From Pacificispira sp033344895 (GTDB lineage Bacteria; Pseudomonadota; Alphaproteobacteria; UBA8366; Aestuariispiraceae), in contig OZ245920.1 of NCBI GenBank assembly GCA_965229685.1, positions 682,001 to 746,000 on the forward strand: 64,000 bases of DNA, written 5' to 3'. Position numbers and translations under genes: made by a program. Below the pieces are notes generated by a model. The model was not told the DNA's origin. It was given only the letters and a program-made list of their open reading frames with translations, and searched no databases. Below are positions 54,385 through 62,376 of this stretch, in pieces. Every line of letters begins with the position of its first letter. Position 1 is the stretch's first letter.

Positions 54385-55569
54385 ATGGCGGATCGGGGGG
54401 ACGCCGCAAGACCGCGTCGCGGGTTCGAAGTGGCGGAGTTCGAGGGCCGCACGGCACGGGCCCAGTCGGCGATGCGGGCCGCCGGGATGGATGCGATCCT
54501 GCTGACCAACGAACCGGAGGTTCGTTACTTCACTGGCTTCCATACCCAGTTCTGGGAGAGCCCGACCCGTCCCTGGTTTGTCCTGCTGCCCCTGTCGGGC
54601 AAGCCGGTTACGATCATTCCGGAGATCGGACGGGCCGGCATGGAGGCGACCTGGATCGACGATATCCGATGCTGGCCGGCACCGCGCCCGGCCGATGATG
54701 GTGTGTCGCTGTTGACCCAGGCCCTGGCGGACCTGCCGCGCCGGTTCGGCCGGCTGGGTGTGCCCATGGGACACGAAAGCCTGGTTCGCATGCCCCTTGC
54801 GGATTTTCTGAAGATTCTTGGCGATCTGGAGGGGCTGGAGCCGGTCGACGCGGCCCCGTTGCTGCATCGCCTGCGCTTCGTGAAGTCCCCGGCGGAGATC
54901 GCGAAAATCCGGCATGTCTGCGAGATCACGTCCGGCGCGTTCGAAGCCCTGCCTGCGCTGATGCGGACGGGGATGAGCGAACTGGAGATCTGCCGCGCCT
55001 TCCGGATCGATCTGCTGCAGCGTGGCGCCGATAACTCGCCCTATCTGATCGCCGGGTCCGGGCCGGGCGGCTATGACAGTATCATCATGGGGCCGACCGA
55101 TCGCATTTTGGACGAAGGCGATGTGCTGATCATCGATACCGGCACCACTTATGACGGCTACTTCTGCGATTTCGACCGGAATTTCGCCTTTCAGCGCGCG
55201 GAGGAAGACCTGCAGCGCGCCTATCGCACCGTTTACGAGGCGACGGAAGCCGGGTTCCGGGCGGCCCGTCCCGGGGCGACCACCAGCGATGTCTGGTCCG
55301 CCATGTGGCAGGTCATGGAACGTGGCGGCGCATTGGGCAATTCTGTCGGGCGCCTGGGGCATGGACTGGGCATGGAACTGACCGAATGGCCGTCCAATAC
55401 ACCGGACGACGGCACGCTGCTGGAACCGGGCGCCGTCCTGACCCTGGAACCGGGCATGGAATTCGCGCCGGGCCGCCAGATGGTGCACGAGGAGAATATC
55501 GTGGTGACAGAGGACGGGGCGGAATGGCTGACCCGTCGTGCCGCGTCCGAAATTCCGGTCGTGGATTGA
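54385..55569 (+). CDS. M24 family metallopeptidase-like hydrolase (DoeA/Xaa-Pro-dipeptidase type)
   Basis: 394 residues. N-terminal creatinase-like domain (GMDAILLTNEPEVRYFTGF, FWESPTRPWFVLLP) and C-terminal pita-bread domain (IDTGTTYDGYFCDFDR, GHGLGMELTEWP, LTLEPGMEF, VHEENIVVTEDG). Metal ligands appear largely kept. EutD/DoeA ectoine hydrolases belong to this group, as do creatinase and Xaa-Pro dipeptidases. GGGGAAGC precedes ATG 54385. Context suggests it opens or cleaves an N-acyl or cyclic diamino-acid derivative. Confidence 0.88.
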   Translation: MADRGDAARPRRGFEVAEFEGRTARAQSAMRAAGMDAILLTNEPEVRYFTGFHTQFWESPTRPWFVLLPLSGKPVTIIPEIGRAGMEATWIDDIRCWPAPRPADDGVSLLTQALADLPRRFGRLGVPMGHESLVRMPLADFLKILGDLEGLEPVDAAPLLHRLRFVKSPAEIAKIRHVCEITSGAFEALPALMRTGMSELEICRAFRIDLLQRGADNSPYLIAGSGPGGYDSIIMGPTDRILDEGDVLIIDTGTTYDGYFCDFDRNFAFQRAEEDLQRAYRTVYEATEAGFRAARPGATTSDVWSAMWQVMERGGALGNSVGRLGHGLGMELTEWPSNTPDDGTLLEPGAVLTLEPGMEFAPGRQMVHEENIVVTEDGAEWLTRRAASEIPVVD

Positions 55570-55579
55570 AGGGGGCGAA

Positions 55580-56329
55580 ATGCGATACGACGACCTGACA
55601 TTCGACTATGAGCTGGAGACGATCGATCCCCTCGGCCGGATCGGTGTCATCACCCTGGCGACAGATTTCAACATCGAAAGCGATCTGCGCCGGATTGTGC
55701 CCCAAGGTGTCGAGATTCTGACCAACCGGGTTCTGAACGCCAATCCGGTGACTCTCGAGAGCCTGCGTGCGATGGGCCCCGATATTGCCCGGGCGGCCGC
55801 CGGTATTCTGCCGAATGTCGGCGTCGATGCGATGATCTACGCCTGCACGTCGGGTACGGCGGCAATCGGCGAAAAGATTGTCGCGGATGCGATCCGGTCG
55901 GTCTGGCCCGACGTCCCGGTGACCAATCCGCTGCGCGCCGCCTGTGAGGCATTCAAGGCATTGGAGGCGAGGCGGCTGTCGATCCTGACGCCCTATATCC
56001 GCGAAGTGAACGCGACCCTGGTCACAGAAATCGAGGCACGGGGGTATGAGGTCCTGAATGTCGGAGGCTTCAACATCGACAGTGACTTTGACGCGACGCG
56101 GATTCCGCCATCCGCAATTGCCGCGGCTGCCCATCGGATTCTCGATCCGTCAGCGGACGCCCTGTTCATCTCCTGCACGGCACTGCGAGCGGCCGAGGTG
56201 GTTGCAGAACTGGAGGCCGCGTTGAACCTCCCTGTGGTGTGCAGCAATCAGGCGCTGGCCTGGCACAGTCTGAGGCTGACTGGCTGTTCTGTACGGCCGA
56301 GTGGTTTCGGCCGGCTGTTCGACGTGTAG
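55580..56329 (+). CDS. Maleate-isomerase / arylmalonate-decarboxylase family protein (EutA-like)
   Basis: 249 residues of the Asp/Glu racemase superfamily. Catalytic cysteines lie in IYACTSGTAAIG and in LFISCTALRAAE, the two-cysteine arrangement of maleate isomerase and of EutA of hydroxyectoine utilisation. The ANPVTLESLRAMGPDIARAA region matches EutA-like members. It likely epimerises or isomerises an intermediate of the pathway. GGGGGCGAA precedes the ATG. Last gene of the operon. Confidence 0.83.
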   Translation: MRYDDLTFDYELETIDPLGRIGVITLATDFNIESDLRRIVPQGVEILTNRVLNANPVTLESLRAMGPDIARAAAGILPNVGVDAMIYACTSGTAAIGEKIVADAIRSVWPDVPVTNPLRAACEAFKALEARRLSILTPYIREVNATLVTEIEARGYEVLNVGGFNIDSDFDATRIPPSAIAAAAHRILDPSADALFISCTALRAAEVVAELEAALNLPVVCSNQALAWHSLRLTGCSVRPSGFGRLFDV

Positions 56330-56341
56330 CTGCGGGGCGCT

Positions 56342-56674
56342 TCAGGACGGCTGTGCCGGCCCCTGCGCCGTGTCTTCCGGAAGCACCAGCTCCCAGTCCT
56401 CGCCGGCGGCAAGCAGGCAGGTTATCCCTTCGGTGTTGGTGTGGACAAAGGTCCATGTTCCTTCCGGAGAGACGAACAGTTCGACCAGAGATCCTCCGCT
56501 GGTCATGCCGATGGCCGACTGGCGCTCCTGATACCGGGCAGAAAGTCGTGTGATGATCGCATCACGGGGACCGCAGACTTGTGGCCCACCCTGAGCGGCA
56601 GCCCTTTGAGGTGCCGCGGTAATACCTGCCGCCAGCGCAACGACAATACCGAAACCGATAACTGTTCGAAGCAT
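56342..56674 (-). CDS. Small secreted protein of unknown function
   Basis: 110 residues: signal peptide MLRTVIGFGIVVALAAGITA with cleavage near RAAAQ, mature part with two cysteines (PQVCGPRD and GITCLLAAGEDW) about 53 apart, likely a disulfide. The SPEGTWTFVHTNTEGITCLLAAGEDW pattern (strand-turn-strand ending in Cys) recurs in small periplasmic alphaproteobacterial proteins, but I cannot name the family. AAGGAGA precedes the ATG. Two Pho-box-like repeats lie upstream. Confidence 0.7.
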   Translation of the reverse strand: MLRTVIGFGIVVALAAGITAAPQRAAAQGGPQVCGPRDAIITRLSARYQERQSAIGMTSGGSLVELFVSPEGTWTFVHTNTEGITCLLAAGEDWELVLPEDTAQGPAQPS

Positions 56675-56700
56675 GATGTTCTCCTTAGTCCGAACATAAG

Positions 56701-56774
56701 GTTACAGTATCGTGACGTATTCATCTATGAATTGGGAAACATCTAACATGATTGTTTTGTTACTGTAATGTGAC
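56701..56774 (-). promoter_or_regulatory. Two GTTAC-N6-GTGAC repeats upstream of the secreted protein gene
   Basis: GTTACAGTATCGTGAC (56701-56716) and GTTACTGTAATGTGAC (56759-56774) agree at 13 of 16 positions. On the minus strand the distal copy reads CTGTCAC-N4-CAGTAAC, an 11-base period close to the PhoB box. The proximal copy is 27 bases from the start codon. Both sit in an A/T-rich patch suited to a promoter. Confidence 0.5.
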
Positions 56775-56901
56775 AGAAGCCTAGAAATTCTGCCGCGACG
56801 ACAAGAGTCCATATTGCGCAAGAACCGGAATGAAGTCCGGTCCGGAATGTTCGAATGTCCGTTCCCATTCGCCAGCATTCGAACGACACCGGGACCGGAT
56901 C

Positions 56902-57540
56902 ATGATCACGCTTTATGACTATCTGCCGTCTCAGAACGCCTACAAGGTGCGTTTGCTCCTGAACCAGCTACGGCAGCCCTATCGAACAGAGATCATCAGC
57001 ATTTTCGAAGGTGAGGGGCAGAAGGAAGCCTTTCTGCGGGCCAATCCGATGGGCGCCGTGCCCGCCATTCAACTGGAAGACGGCAGCTTCATTGCGGAAT
57101 CAAATGCCATTCTTACATTCCTGGCCGATGGCAGCCGGTTCCTGCCCGACGACCCCGCGATGCGCGGGTGGGTCATGCAGTGGCTGTTCTTTGAGGCCGA
57201 CTATGTGCAGAACGGCATCGCGTCGCTGCGCTACTGGACTTTGACCGGCAAACTGGCGAGTCGGGGAGCGGAACTGGTCGATCAACGGCGCGGCACGGCC
57301 CTGCGGACGCTGGGCGTGCTCGAACGGGAACTGGCGGGGCGGTCGTTTCTGGCGGGGGCGGACTACACGATCGCGGATATCGCCGTCTTCGCCTACGTCC
57401 ACCGGACGGACGAGGCCGGACTGCCACTCGCCGAGTATGGAAATGTCGTCGCCTGGATTCGTCGAGTGATGGACCAACCCGGTTACGTTGCCAAGGTGTA
57501 CCCCTACAGTATCGATCCGCATTCCCGGGGCGAGCTCTGA
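56902..57540 (+). CDS. Glutathione S-transferase family protein
   Basis: 212 residues. Thioredoxin-like N-terminal domain (LYDYLPSQNAYKVRLLLNQ with Ser as the likely glutathione-activating residue, then NPMGAVPAIQLEDG and ESNAILTFLA) and helical C-terminal domain with YTIADIAVFAYVHR. Residue pattern of the beta/zeta-like bacterial GSTs. The frame is open from 56830, but conserved sequence starts at MITLYDYLPS. Transcribed alone. Substrate unknown. Confidence 0.88.
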   Translation: MITLYDYLPSQNAYKVRLLLNQLRQPYRTEIISIFEGEGQKEAFLRANPMGAVPAIQLEDGSFIAESNAILTFLADGSRFLPDDPAMRGWVMQWLFFEADYVQNGIASLRYWTLTGKLASRGAELVDQRRGTALRTLGVLERELAGRSFLAGADYTIADIAVFAYVHRTDEAGLPLAEYGNVVAWIRRVMDQPGYVAKVYPYSIDPHSRGEL

Positions 57541-57568
57541 TATCGGGACCCATCACGGAGTAAGCTCG

Positions 57569-57591
57569 GGAGTGCCGATATTGGGCACTCC
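57569..57591 (+). terminator. Hairpin after the GST gene
   Basis: GGAGTGCC (57569-57576) pairs with GGCACTCC (57584-57591), loop of 7, starting 28 bases past the GST stop. No T-tract follows, so it is only a probable terminator. Confidence 0.45.
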
Positions 57592-57717
57592 GGCAACCAA
57601 ACCGGGCCCTGAACGTTTCTGACGTGAACCACTTGCCATTTTCCCTGGCCTAACCTCGGCCCGAACGCGCTGAAAGCGCGAAGGCTGCCGGTCGGCCGGA
57701 CCGAAGGGGGTTACGTC

Positions 57718-59550
57718 ATGAAACTGCGCCGAATTGTGATTCCACTGTCGACATTGCTGGTCGCCGGGGCGGCCGCGCCGATCATCGCGCATACGCGGGC
57801 GGAAATAGCCCATGCTGAGAAGGTCTCGGCAGAGCGGGATCTTGTCGCCTCGGTCTCCGATACGGATGCCGGGGCCGCTCCGGAACAGACGCGTCCGCTC
57901 ATTCCACCGCCTGCTGACTCCTTGCTGGGCGAACCGCTCGACGGAAAACTGGCGGCTGAAATCGAAGATACGCTGACAAGCGGTTTTCTGCGCCAAGAAC
58001 TCGGCGGAGACGTGGCGCCGGGCGCCATTGATGCCGCAAGGGCCGTTTACGCCCGCCAGCTCTTCGAGCCTGTCTGGAATCGCGACGGAGCAGAAGCGCT
58101 CGCCGATTTCGGGGCGCAGCTTTTCGATTACGGCGTTGCCCCGGAGGAGACCCTGGAGCGGGATATCGACGCGCTGATCGCCGACCGTTTCGAGGGAGAC
58201 AAGGCGGCACGGGCAAGGGCCGACATTTTGATGACCTCAGCATTTCTGCGCATGCTTGGTGCGATTAGCGGCGGCCTGATGGATGAAGGGGAAGTCATCC
58301 GGGTCGATGAATCCAGCCCTGCGATCGCGGCGCTTCCCGCCGCAATCAAGAGTGCCGGGAAAGGCGACCTTGAAAGCCAGATTCAGCAGTTCGAGCCCGA
58401 TCATCCGCAATATCGGGGGCTGCGACGGGTGCTGCAGGACTATCGGGAAATTCTGCATGACGGCGGCTGGCGGGCGATCCCGTCGGGCGGGCTGATCCGC
58501 CCCGGGGACAGCGACCCGCGCGTACCGCTGCTTCGGGATCGACTGACGCGAGAAGGCTATGACGTCGCTAAGCCTTCGCCGGAACTGAGCCAGCCGGCGC
58601 CGGAGGCACTGTACGACGACAGGCTGGTTGCGGCGGTTGAGCGGTTCCAGAAGCGTCACGGTCTGGAGGTGGACGGTGTGATTGGCCCCCGGACGCTGGA
58701 TGCGATGAATGAGAGTGTGTCATCGAAAATCGACCGTATTGCCGATGCGATGTATCGCTGGCGCAAGCAGGGCGACATGGGCGCCCGGTACATCTGGGCC
58801 AATATTCCGTCCTTCACGGCCGAAGGCTGGAGCGACGGTGTGAAGGAGATTTCCTCCAAGACGGTTGTCGGGCGCCGCGGGCGCGAGACCCCGGTCTTCT
58901 CGGATGAGGTCGAATACATCGTGGCCAACCCGAAATGGTATGTGCCGGTCAGCATCGCCCGCCGCGACAAGCGGCCGAAACTGAGCGAGGATCCGTCCTA
59001 CGCGCTGCGCAAGGGATACCGGGTCTATGAACGTGCCTCTGGGGTTGAGGTGTCTGCCGCCCAGGTCGACTGGAGCGATCCGGAGTCTGTCAAACGGTAC
59101 CGTTTGGTGCAGCAACCAGGTGAAGACAACGCGCTGGGCGCATTGAAGATCATCTTTCCGAACCAGTATTCCGTCTATCTTCACGATACCCCCAGCCGTT
59201 CCCTGTTCGACGAGGCGAGTCGCGCGTTCAGTTCCGGATGCGTGCGTCTGGAGCGACCGGTTGAGATGGCCCGCTGGGTCGCCGGAAAGAGCGGTGAGGA
59301 TCTGGCGGATCGTATTGATGACGCGCTGAAGGACGTCGAACAGGACAAACATATCCCGTTGCGGAAATCTGTTCAGATCCACATCACCTACATGACGGTC
59401 ACTGTGGACGATACCGGGGCGCCTTATTTCTGGCGGGATATTTACGGCCGCCACGACGGTATCATATATGCTGAGCAGTATGCTCCGATGCGCGATGTCG
59501 CCGAATCGGAAACCGAGACAACGAATTCGGACATGACCGCCCGCCGATGA
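57718..59550 (+). CDS. L,D-transpeptidase (YcbB/LdtD type)
   Basis: 610 residues. N-terminal signal or membrane anchor (6-24), an alpha-helical domain (about 70-260), a PG_binding_1 motif (VERFQKRHGLEVDGVIGPRT, about 305-325), and the YkuD catalytic domain (about 365-540) with His489 and nucleophile Cys508 in SSGCVRLE. It forms 3-3 peptidoglycan crosslinks or attaches proteins in the periplasm. The catalytic domain has the large insert (SVYLHDTPSRSLFDEASRAF cap) typical of LdtD. Its stop overlaps the next ATG (ATGA). Confidence 0.93.
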   Translation: MKLRRIVIPLSTLLVAGAAAPIIAHTRAEIAHAEKVSAERDLVASVSDTDAGAAPEQTRPLIPPPADSLLGEPLDGKLAAEIEDTLTSGFLRQELGGDVAPGAIDAARAVYARQLFEPVWNRDGAEALADFGAQLFDYGVAPEETLERDIDALIADRFEGDKAARARADILMTSAFLRMLGAISGGLMDEGEVIRVDESSPAIAALPAAIKSAGKGDLESQIQQFEPDHPQYRGLRRVLQDYREILHDGGWRAIPSGGLIRPGDSDPRVPLLRDRLTREGYDVAKPSPELSQPAPEALYDDRLVAAVERFQKRHGLEVDGVIGPRTLDAMNESVSSKIDRIADAMYRWRKQGDMGARYIWANIPSFTAEGWSDGVKEISSKTVVGRRGRETPVFSDEVEYIVANPKWYVPVSIARRDKRPKLSEDPSYALRKGYRVYERASGVEVSAAQVDWSDPESVKRYRLVQQPGEDNALGALKIIFPNQYSVYLHDTPSRSLFDEASRAFSSGCVRLERPVEMARWVAGKSGEDLADRIDDALKDVEQDKHIPLRKSVQIHITYMTVTVDDTGAPYFWRDIYGRHDGIIYAEQYAPMRDVAESETETTNSDMTARR

Positions 59551-60449
59551 GCAAAAATTTGATTGGCCTGTTGGCCGCAGGATTGACGCTTGCGCTCGCC
59601 TTCGTAGTCCCCGTCGCATCGGTAGCGGCCGCCGAACCCGCGATTTCCCTGAATGGGAAGGCAATCCCCTATTCCATCTGGCACCGACTTGTGATGCCGG
59701 GGGAAACGCTACGCCTGAAGCTGCCGGAAGGATATTCCGCCGAGGTGAACGGCGAGGCCGTATGGTGGTCCAGTTGGACCGCCCCCGACACGGCGGGCAA
59801 TCGAACGATGAAGATCTTCGATGCCGAGGACCGGGAGGTCGCGCAGATTACCCTCTTCATCCTGAAACCGACGAAGGAGATCGATGATCGGGGCTATCTG
59901 GAGGGGTACCGGATCGGGCACTACCCCCGGAACACGCCGAAGGGGCTGATCCGGCTGGATCGGGAAGACATGCATCTGCCCATCTCGCCAACGCTGACCA
60001 TCGGGCAGTTCATCTGCAAACAGCAGATGTCCCATTATCCAAAATTCCTGCTGGTTTCCGAACCGAACATCCTGCGCCTGGAAGCGCTGCTGACGGAACT
60101 GCGCAAGGAGGGCATCACGGATGCGGAGCAGTTCTTCGTCATGAGCGGATACCGGACGCCGTTCTACAACACCGCGATTGGCTCAGCGCGGCTGTCCCGC
60201 CACATGTTCGGCGATGCCAGCGACATCTATATCGACGTCGCGCCGCGCGACGGGGTGATGGACGACCTGAACGGGGACAATCGGATCGACAAGCGGGACG
60301 CCGATTTCCTTTACGATTTCGCAGCCGAACTCTTCTCGCGCCGTACGGATCTACCCCGCGGCGGATTGGGCGCCTATCGTGCGAATGCCTTCCATGGTCC
60401 GTTCCTGCACATTGACGGGCGCGGCAAGCGTGCGCGCTGGGGCCGGTAG
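59547..60449 (+). CDS. DUF882/M15A (YcbK-like) murein peptidase with an EF-hand-like insert
   Basis: 300 residues, signal peptide (5-29). An N-terminal domain of about 130 residues (SWTAPDTAG, YLEGYRIGHYPRN) is followed by an M15A zinc peptidase: SGYRTPFYNTAIG, zinc residues His219 and Asp226 (RHMFGDASDIY) and His288 (LHIDGRG). Within it, DLNGDNRIDKRDADFL matches a calcium-binding EF-hand/dockerin loop. It probably trims peptidoglycan peptides alongside the upstream L,D-transpeptidase, mirroring E. coli ycbB-ycbK. Confidence 0.9.
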   Translation: MSKNLIGLLAAGLTLALAFVVPVASVAAAEPAISLNGKAIPYSIWHRLVMPGETLRLKLPEGYSAEVNGEAVWWSSWTAPDTAGNRTMKIFDAEDREVAQITLFILKPTKEIDDRGYLEGYRIGHYPRNTPKGLIRLDREDMHLPISPTLTIGQFICKQQMSHYPKFLLVSEPNILRLEALLTELRKEGITDAEQFFVMSGYRTPFYNTAIGSARLSRHMFGDASDIYIDVAPRDGVMDDLNGDNRIDKRDADFLYDFAAELFSRRTDLPRGGLGAYRANAFHGPFLHIDGRGKRARWGR

Positions 60450-60469
60450 GACTTTCGGAACCAAAGAAA

Positions 60470-60500
60470 AAGCCGCCCCGGCACATCACCGGGGCGGCTT
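60470..60500. terminator. Bidirectional intrinsic terminator
   Basis: A 12-bp perfect stem (60470-60481 with 60489-60500) around a 7-base loop. On the minus strand the stem runs into TTTCTTT, ending the pnt operon 35 bases after pntB. On the plus strand it follows the M15 peptidase gene by 20 bases. Confidence 0.85.
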
Positions 60501-60534
60501 GAATTTGGGATGAGGCGGCTTGTGAACCCGCCGT

Positions 60535-61923
60535 CTAGTCCTTGAGGCTCTTGACGATTTTCTCGACCATCTGCTTGGCATCGCCGAACAGCATGGTCGT
60601 GTTGTCCCTGAAGAACAGCTCGTTCTGGACACCGGCATAGCCCGATGCCATGGACCGCTTCAGGAACAGGACCTGTCCGGCATCCTCCACGTTGAGGATG
60701 GGCATGCCGTAGATCGGCGAGGTCTTGTCCGTCTTCGCCGCCGGGTTGGTCACGTCGTTTGCGCCGATGACGAAGGCTACGTCGGTGGAAGCGAAATCGT
60801 TGTTGATCTCCTCCAGTTCGAACACTTCGTCATAGGGCACGTCGGCCTCGGCCAGCAGCACGTTCATATGGCCGGGCATGCGGCCCGCGACCGGGTGAAT
60901 GGCATACTTTACCTCGACGCCTTCCGCCTTCAGCAGGTCGGCCATTTCCCGAAGCGCATGCTGCGCCTGGGCGACGGCCATGCCATAGCCCGGGACGATG
61001 ATGACACTGTCGGCATTTTTCATCATGAAGCCGGCATCTTCCGGGCCGCCGGACTTGACCGGACGGTCGTCGTCACCGCCGGCAGCGGCGGCCGTGGTTT
61101 CGCCGCCGAAGCCACCCAGGATCACGTTGATGATCGACCGGTTCATCCCCTTGCACATGATGTAGCTCAGGATCGCGCCCGACGCGCCGACCAGGGCCCC
61201 GGTCACGATCAGGGCCGTATTCCCCAGCGTGAAGCCGATGCCCGCCGCCGCCCAGCCGGAATAGCTGTTCAGCATGGAGACGACGACCGGCATGTCGGCG
61301 CCGCCGATCGGCACGATCAGAAGGATGCCGATGACGAAGCTCAGCAGTACGATGGCCCAGAACAGCCAGGCTTCCTGCGTTACGCAGAATCCGGCGACCA
61401 GAGCGACCAGCAGGATGCCCAGCCCCGCATTCAGCGGATGCTGACCGGCAAAGATCAGCGGTTTCGAACTGATCACGCCCTGCAGTTTGCCGAAGGCGAT
61501 GATCGACCCGGTGAAGGTGACGGCCCCGATGGCCGTGCCCAGGGACATCTCGATCAGCGAGGCCACGGCGATGTCGCCCGCGGTACCGATATTGTAGGCT
61601 TCCGGCGCATAGAAGGCGGCACCCGCCACGAAGACGGCGGCCAGGCCGACCAGGCTGTGGAAGGCGGCGACCAGTTGAGGCAACGCCGTCATTTCGATCT
61701 TCCGGGCAATGACCGTCCCGATCGTGCCACCGATCAGAATCCCCAGAATGATCCATTCGTAGGACAACACCGACGGCATCGCCAGTGTGGTGACGACCGC
61801 GATGGCCATCCCCACCATGCCGAAGCGATTGCCGTTTCGTGCGGTTTCAGGGTGACTCAGCCCCCGCAGTGCCAAGATGAAACACACTGCGGCAACGAGA
61901 TATGCGTAACCGGCCCATTCCAT
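60535..61923 (-). CDS. pntB: NAD(P) transhydrogenase beta subunit
   Basis: 462 residues. N-terminal membrane part with about nine helices, then the NADP(H)-binding domain III (VPGYGMAVAQAQHALREM, GANDVTNPAAKTD, MASGYAGVQNELFF). Together with PntAA and PntAB it couples proton entry to NADPH formation. GGAG before the ATG. Last gene of the operon. Confidence 0.96.
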   Translation of the reverse strand: MEWAGYAYLVAAVCFILALRGLSHPETARNGNRFGMVGMAIAVVTTLAMPSVLSYEWIILGILIGGTIGTVIARKIEMTALPQLVAAFHSLVGLAAVFVAGAAFYAPEAYNIGTAGDIAVASLIEMSLGTAIGAVTFTGSIIAFGKLQGVISSKPLIFAGQHPLNAGLGILLVALVAGFCVTQEAWLFWAIVLLSFVIGILLIVPIGGADMPVVVSMLNSYSGWAAAGIGFTLGNTALIVTGALVGASGAILSYIMCKGMNRSIINVILGGFGGETTAAAAGGDDDRPVKSGGPEDAGFMMKNADSVIIVPGYGMAVAQAQHALREMADLLKAEGVEVKYAIHPVAGRMPGHMNVLLAEADVPYDEVFELEEINNDFASTDVAFVIGANDVTNPAAKTDKTSPIYGMPILNVEDAGQVLFLKRSMASGYAGVQNELFFRDNTTMLFGDAKQMVEKIVKSLKD

Positions 61924-61947
61924 TGTCGGTCTCCTTTCCCGCCGCGC

Positions 61948-62373
61948 TTAGCGCTGTTTCTTCTTGAACATCGACAGCATCCGGTTCGTCACCACGAAGC
62001 CGCCGAAGATGTTGACGCTGGCCAGGACCACGGCAATGAAGCCGAAAACCTTGGACAGGTTCAGGTCCGTCGGGCCCGCTGCAATCAGCGCGCCGACGAT
62101 AATGACCGACGAGATGGCGTTGGTAACGCCCATCAGCGGCGAATGCAGCGCCGGCGTGACCGACCAGACGACGTAGTAGCCGACGACGCAGGCTAGGACG
62201 AAGGCCGTGAAGAGGTGCAGGAACGGCGTGCCGGTGGCCGCTTCGGCCGCGGCGACGGCGCCGGTCGGGTCCATGGCGGCAACCTTGTCGGAAAGGGCGG
62301 CGGCCTGATCGGCAAGCGCCTGCGCCTGTTCCTTGAGGGTGGCCGCGGTATCGCTAAGGGTCTGTTGATCCAT
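61948..62373 (-). CDS. pntAB: NAD(P) transhydrogenase subunit alpha part 2
   Basis: 141 residues with three to four membrane helices (FLHLFTAFVLACVVGYYVVW, LMGVTNAISSVIIVGALI, VFGFIAVVLASVNIFGGFVV). In R. rubrum and relatives the alpha chain is split, and this is the membrane piece. The N-terminal 45 residues form a charged, heptad-like alanine-rich helix (TLKEQAQALADQAAALSDKV), longer than in R. rubrum. Three bases after the pntAA stop. Confidence 0.94.
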   Translation of the reverse strand: MDQQTLSDTAATLKEQAQALADQAAALSDKVAAMDPTGAVAAAEAATGTPFLHLFTAFVLACVVGYYVVWSVTPALHSPLMGVTNAISSVIIVGALIAAGPTDLNLSKVFGFIAVVLASVNIFGGFVVTNRMLSMFKKKQR

Positions 62374-62376
62374 CGA

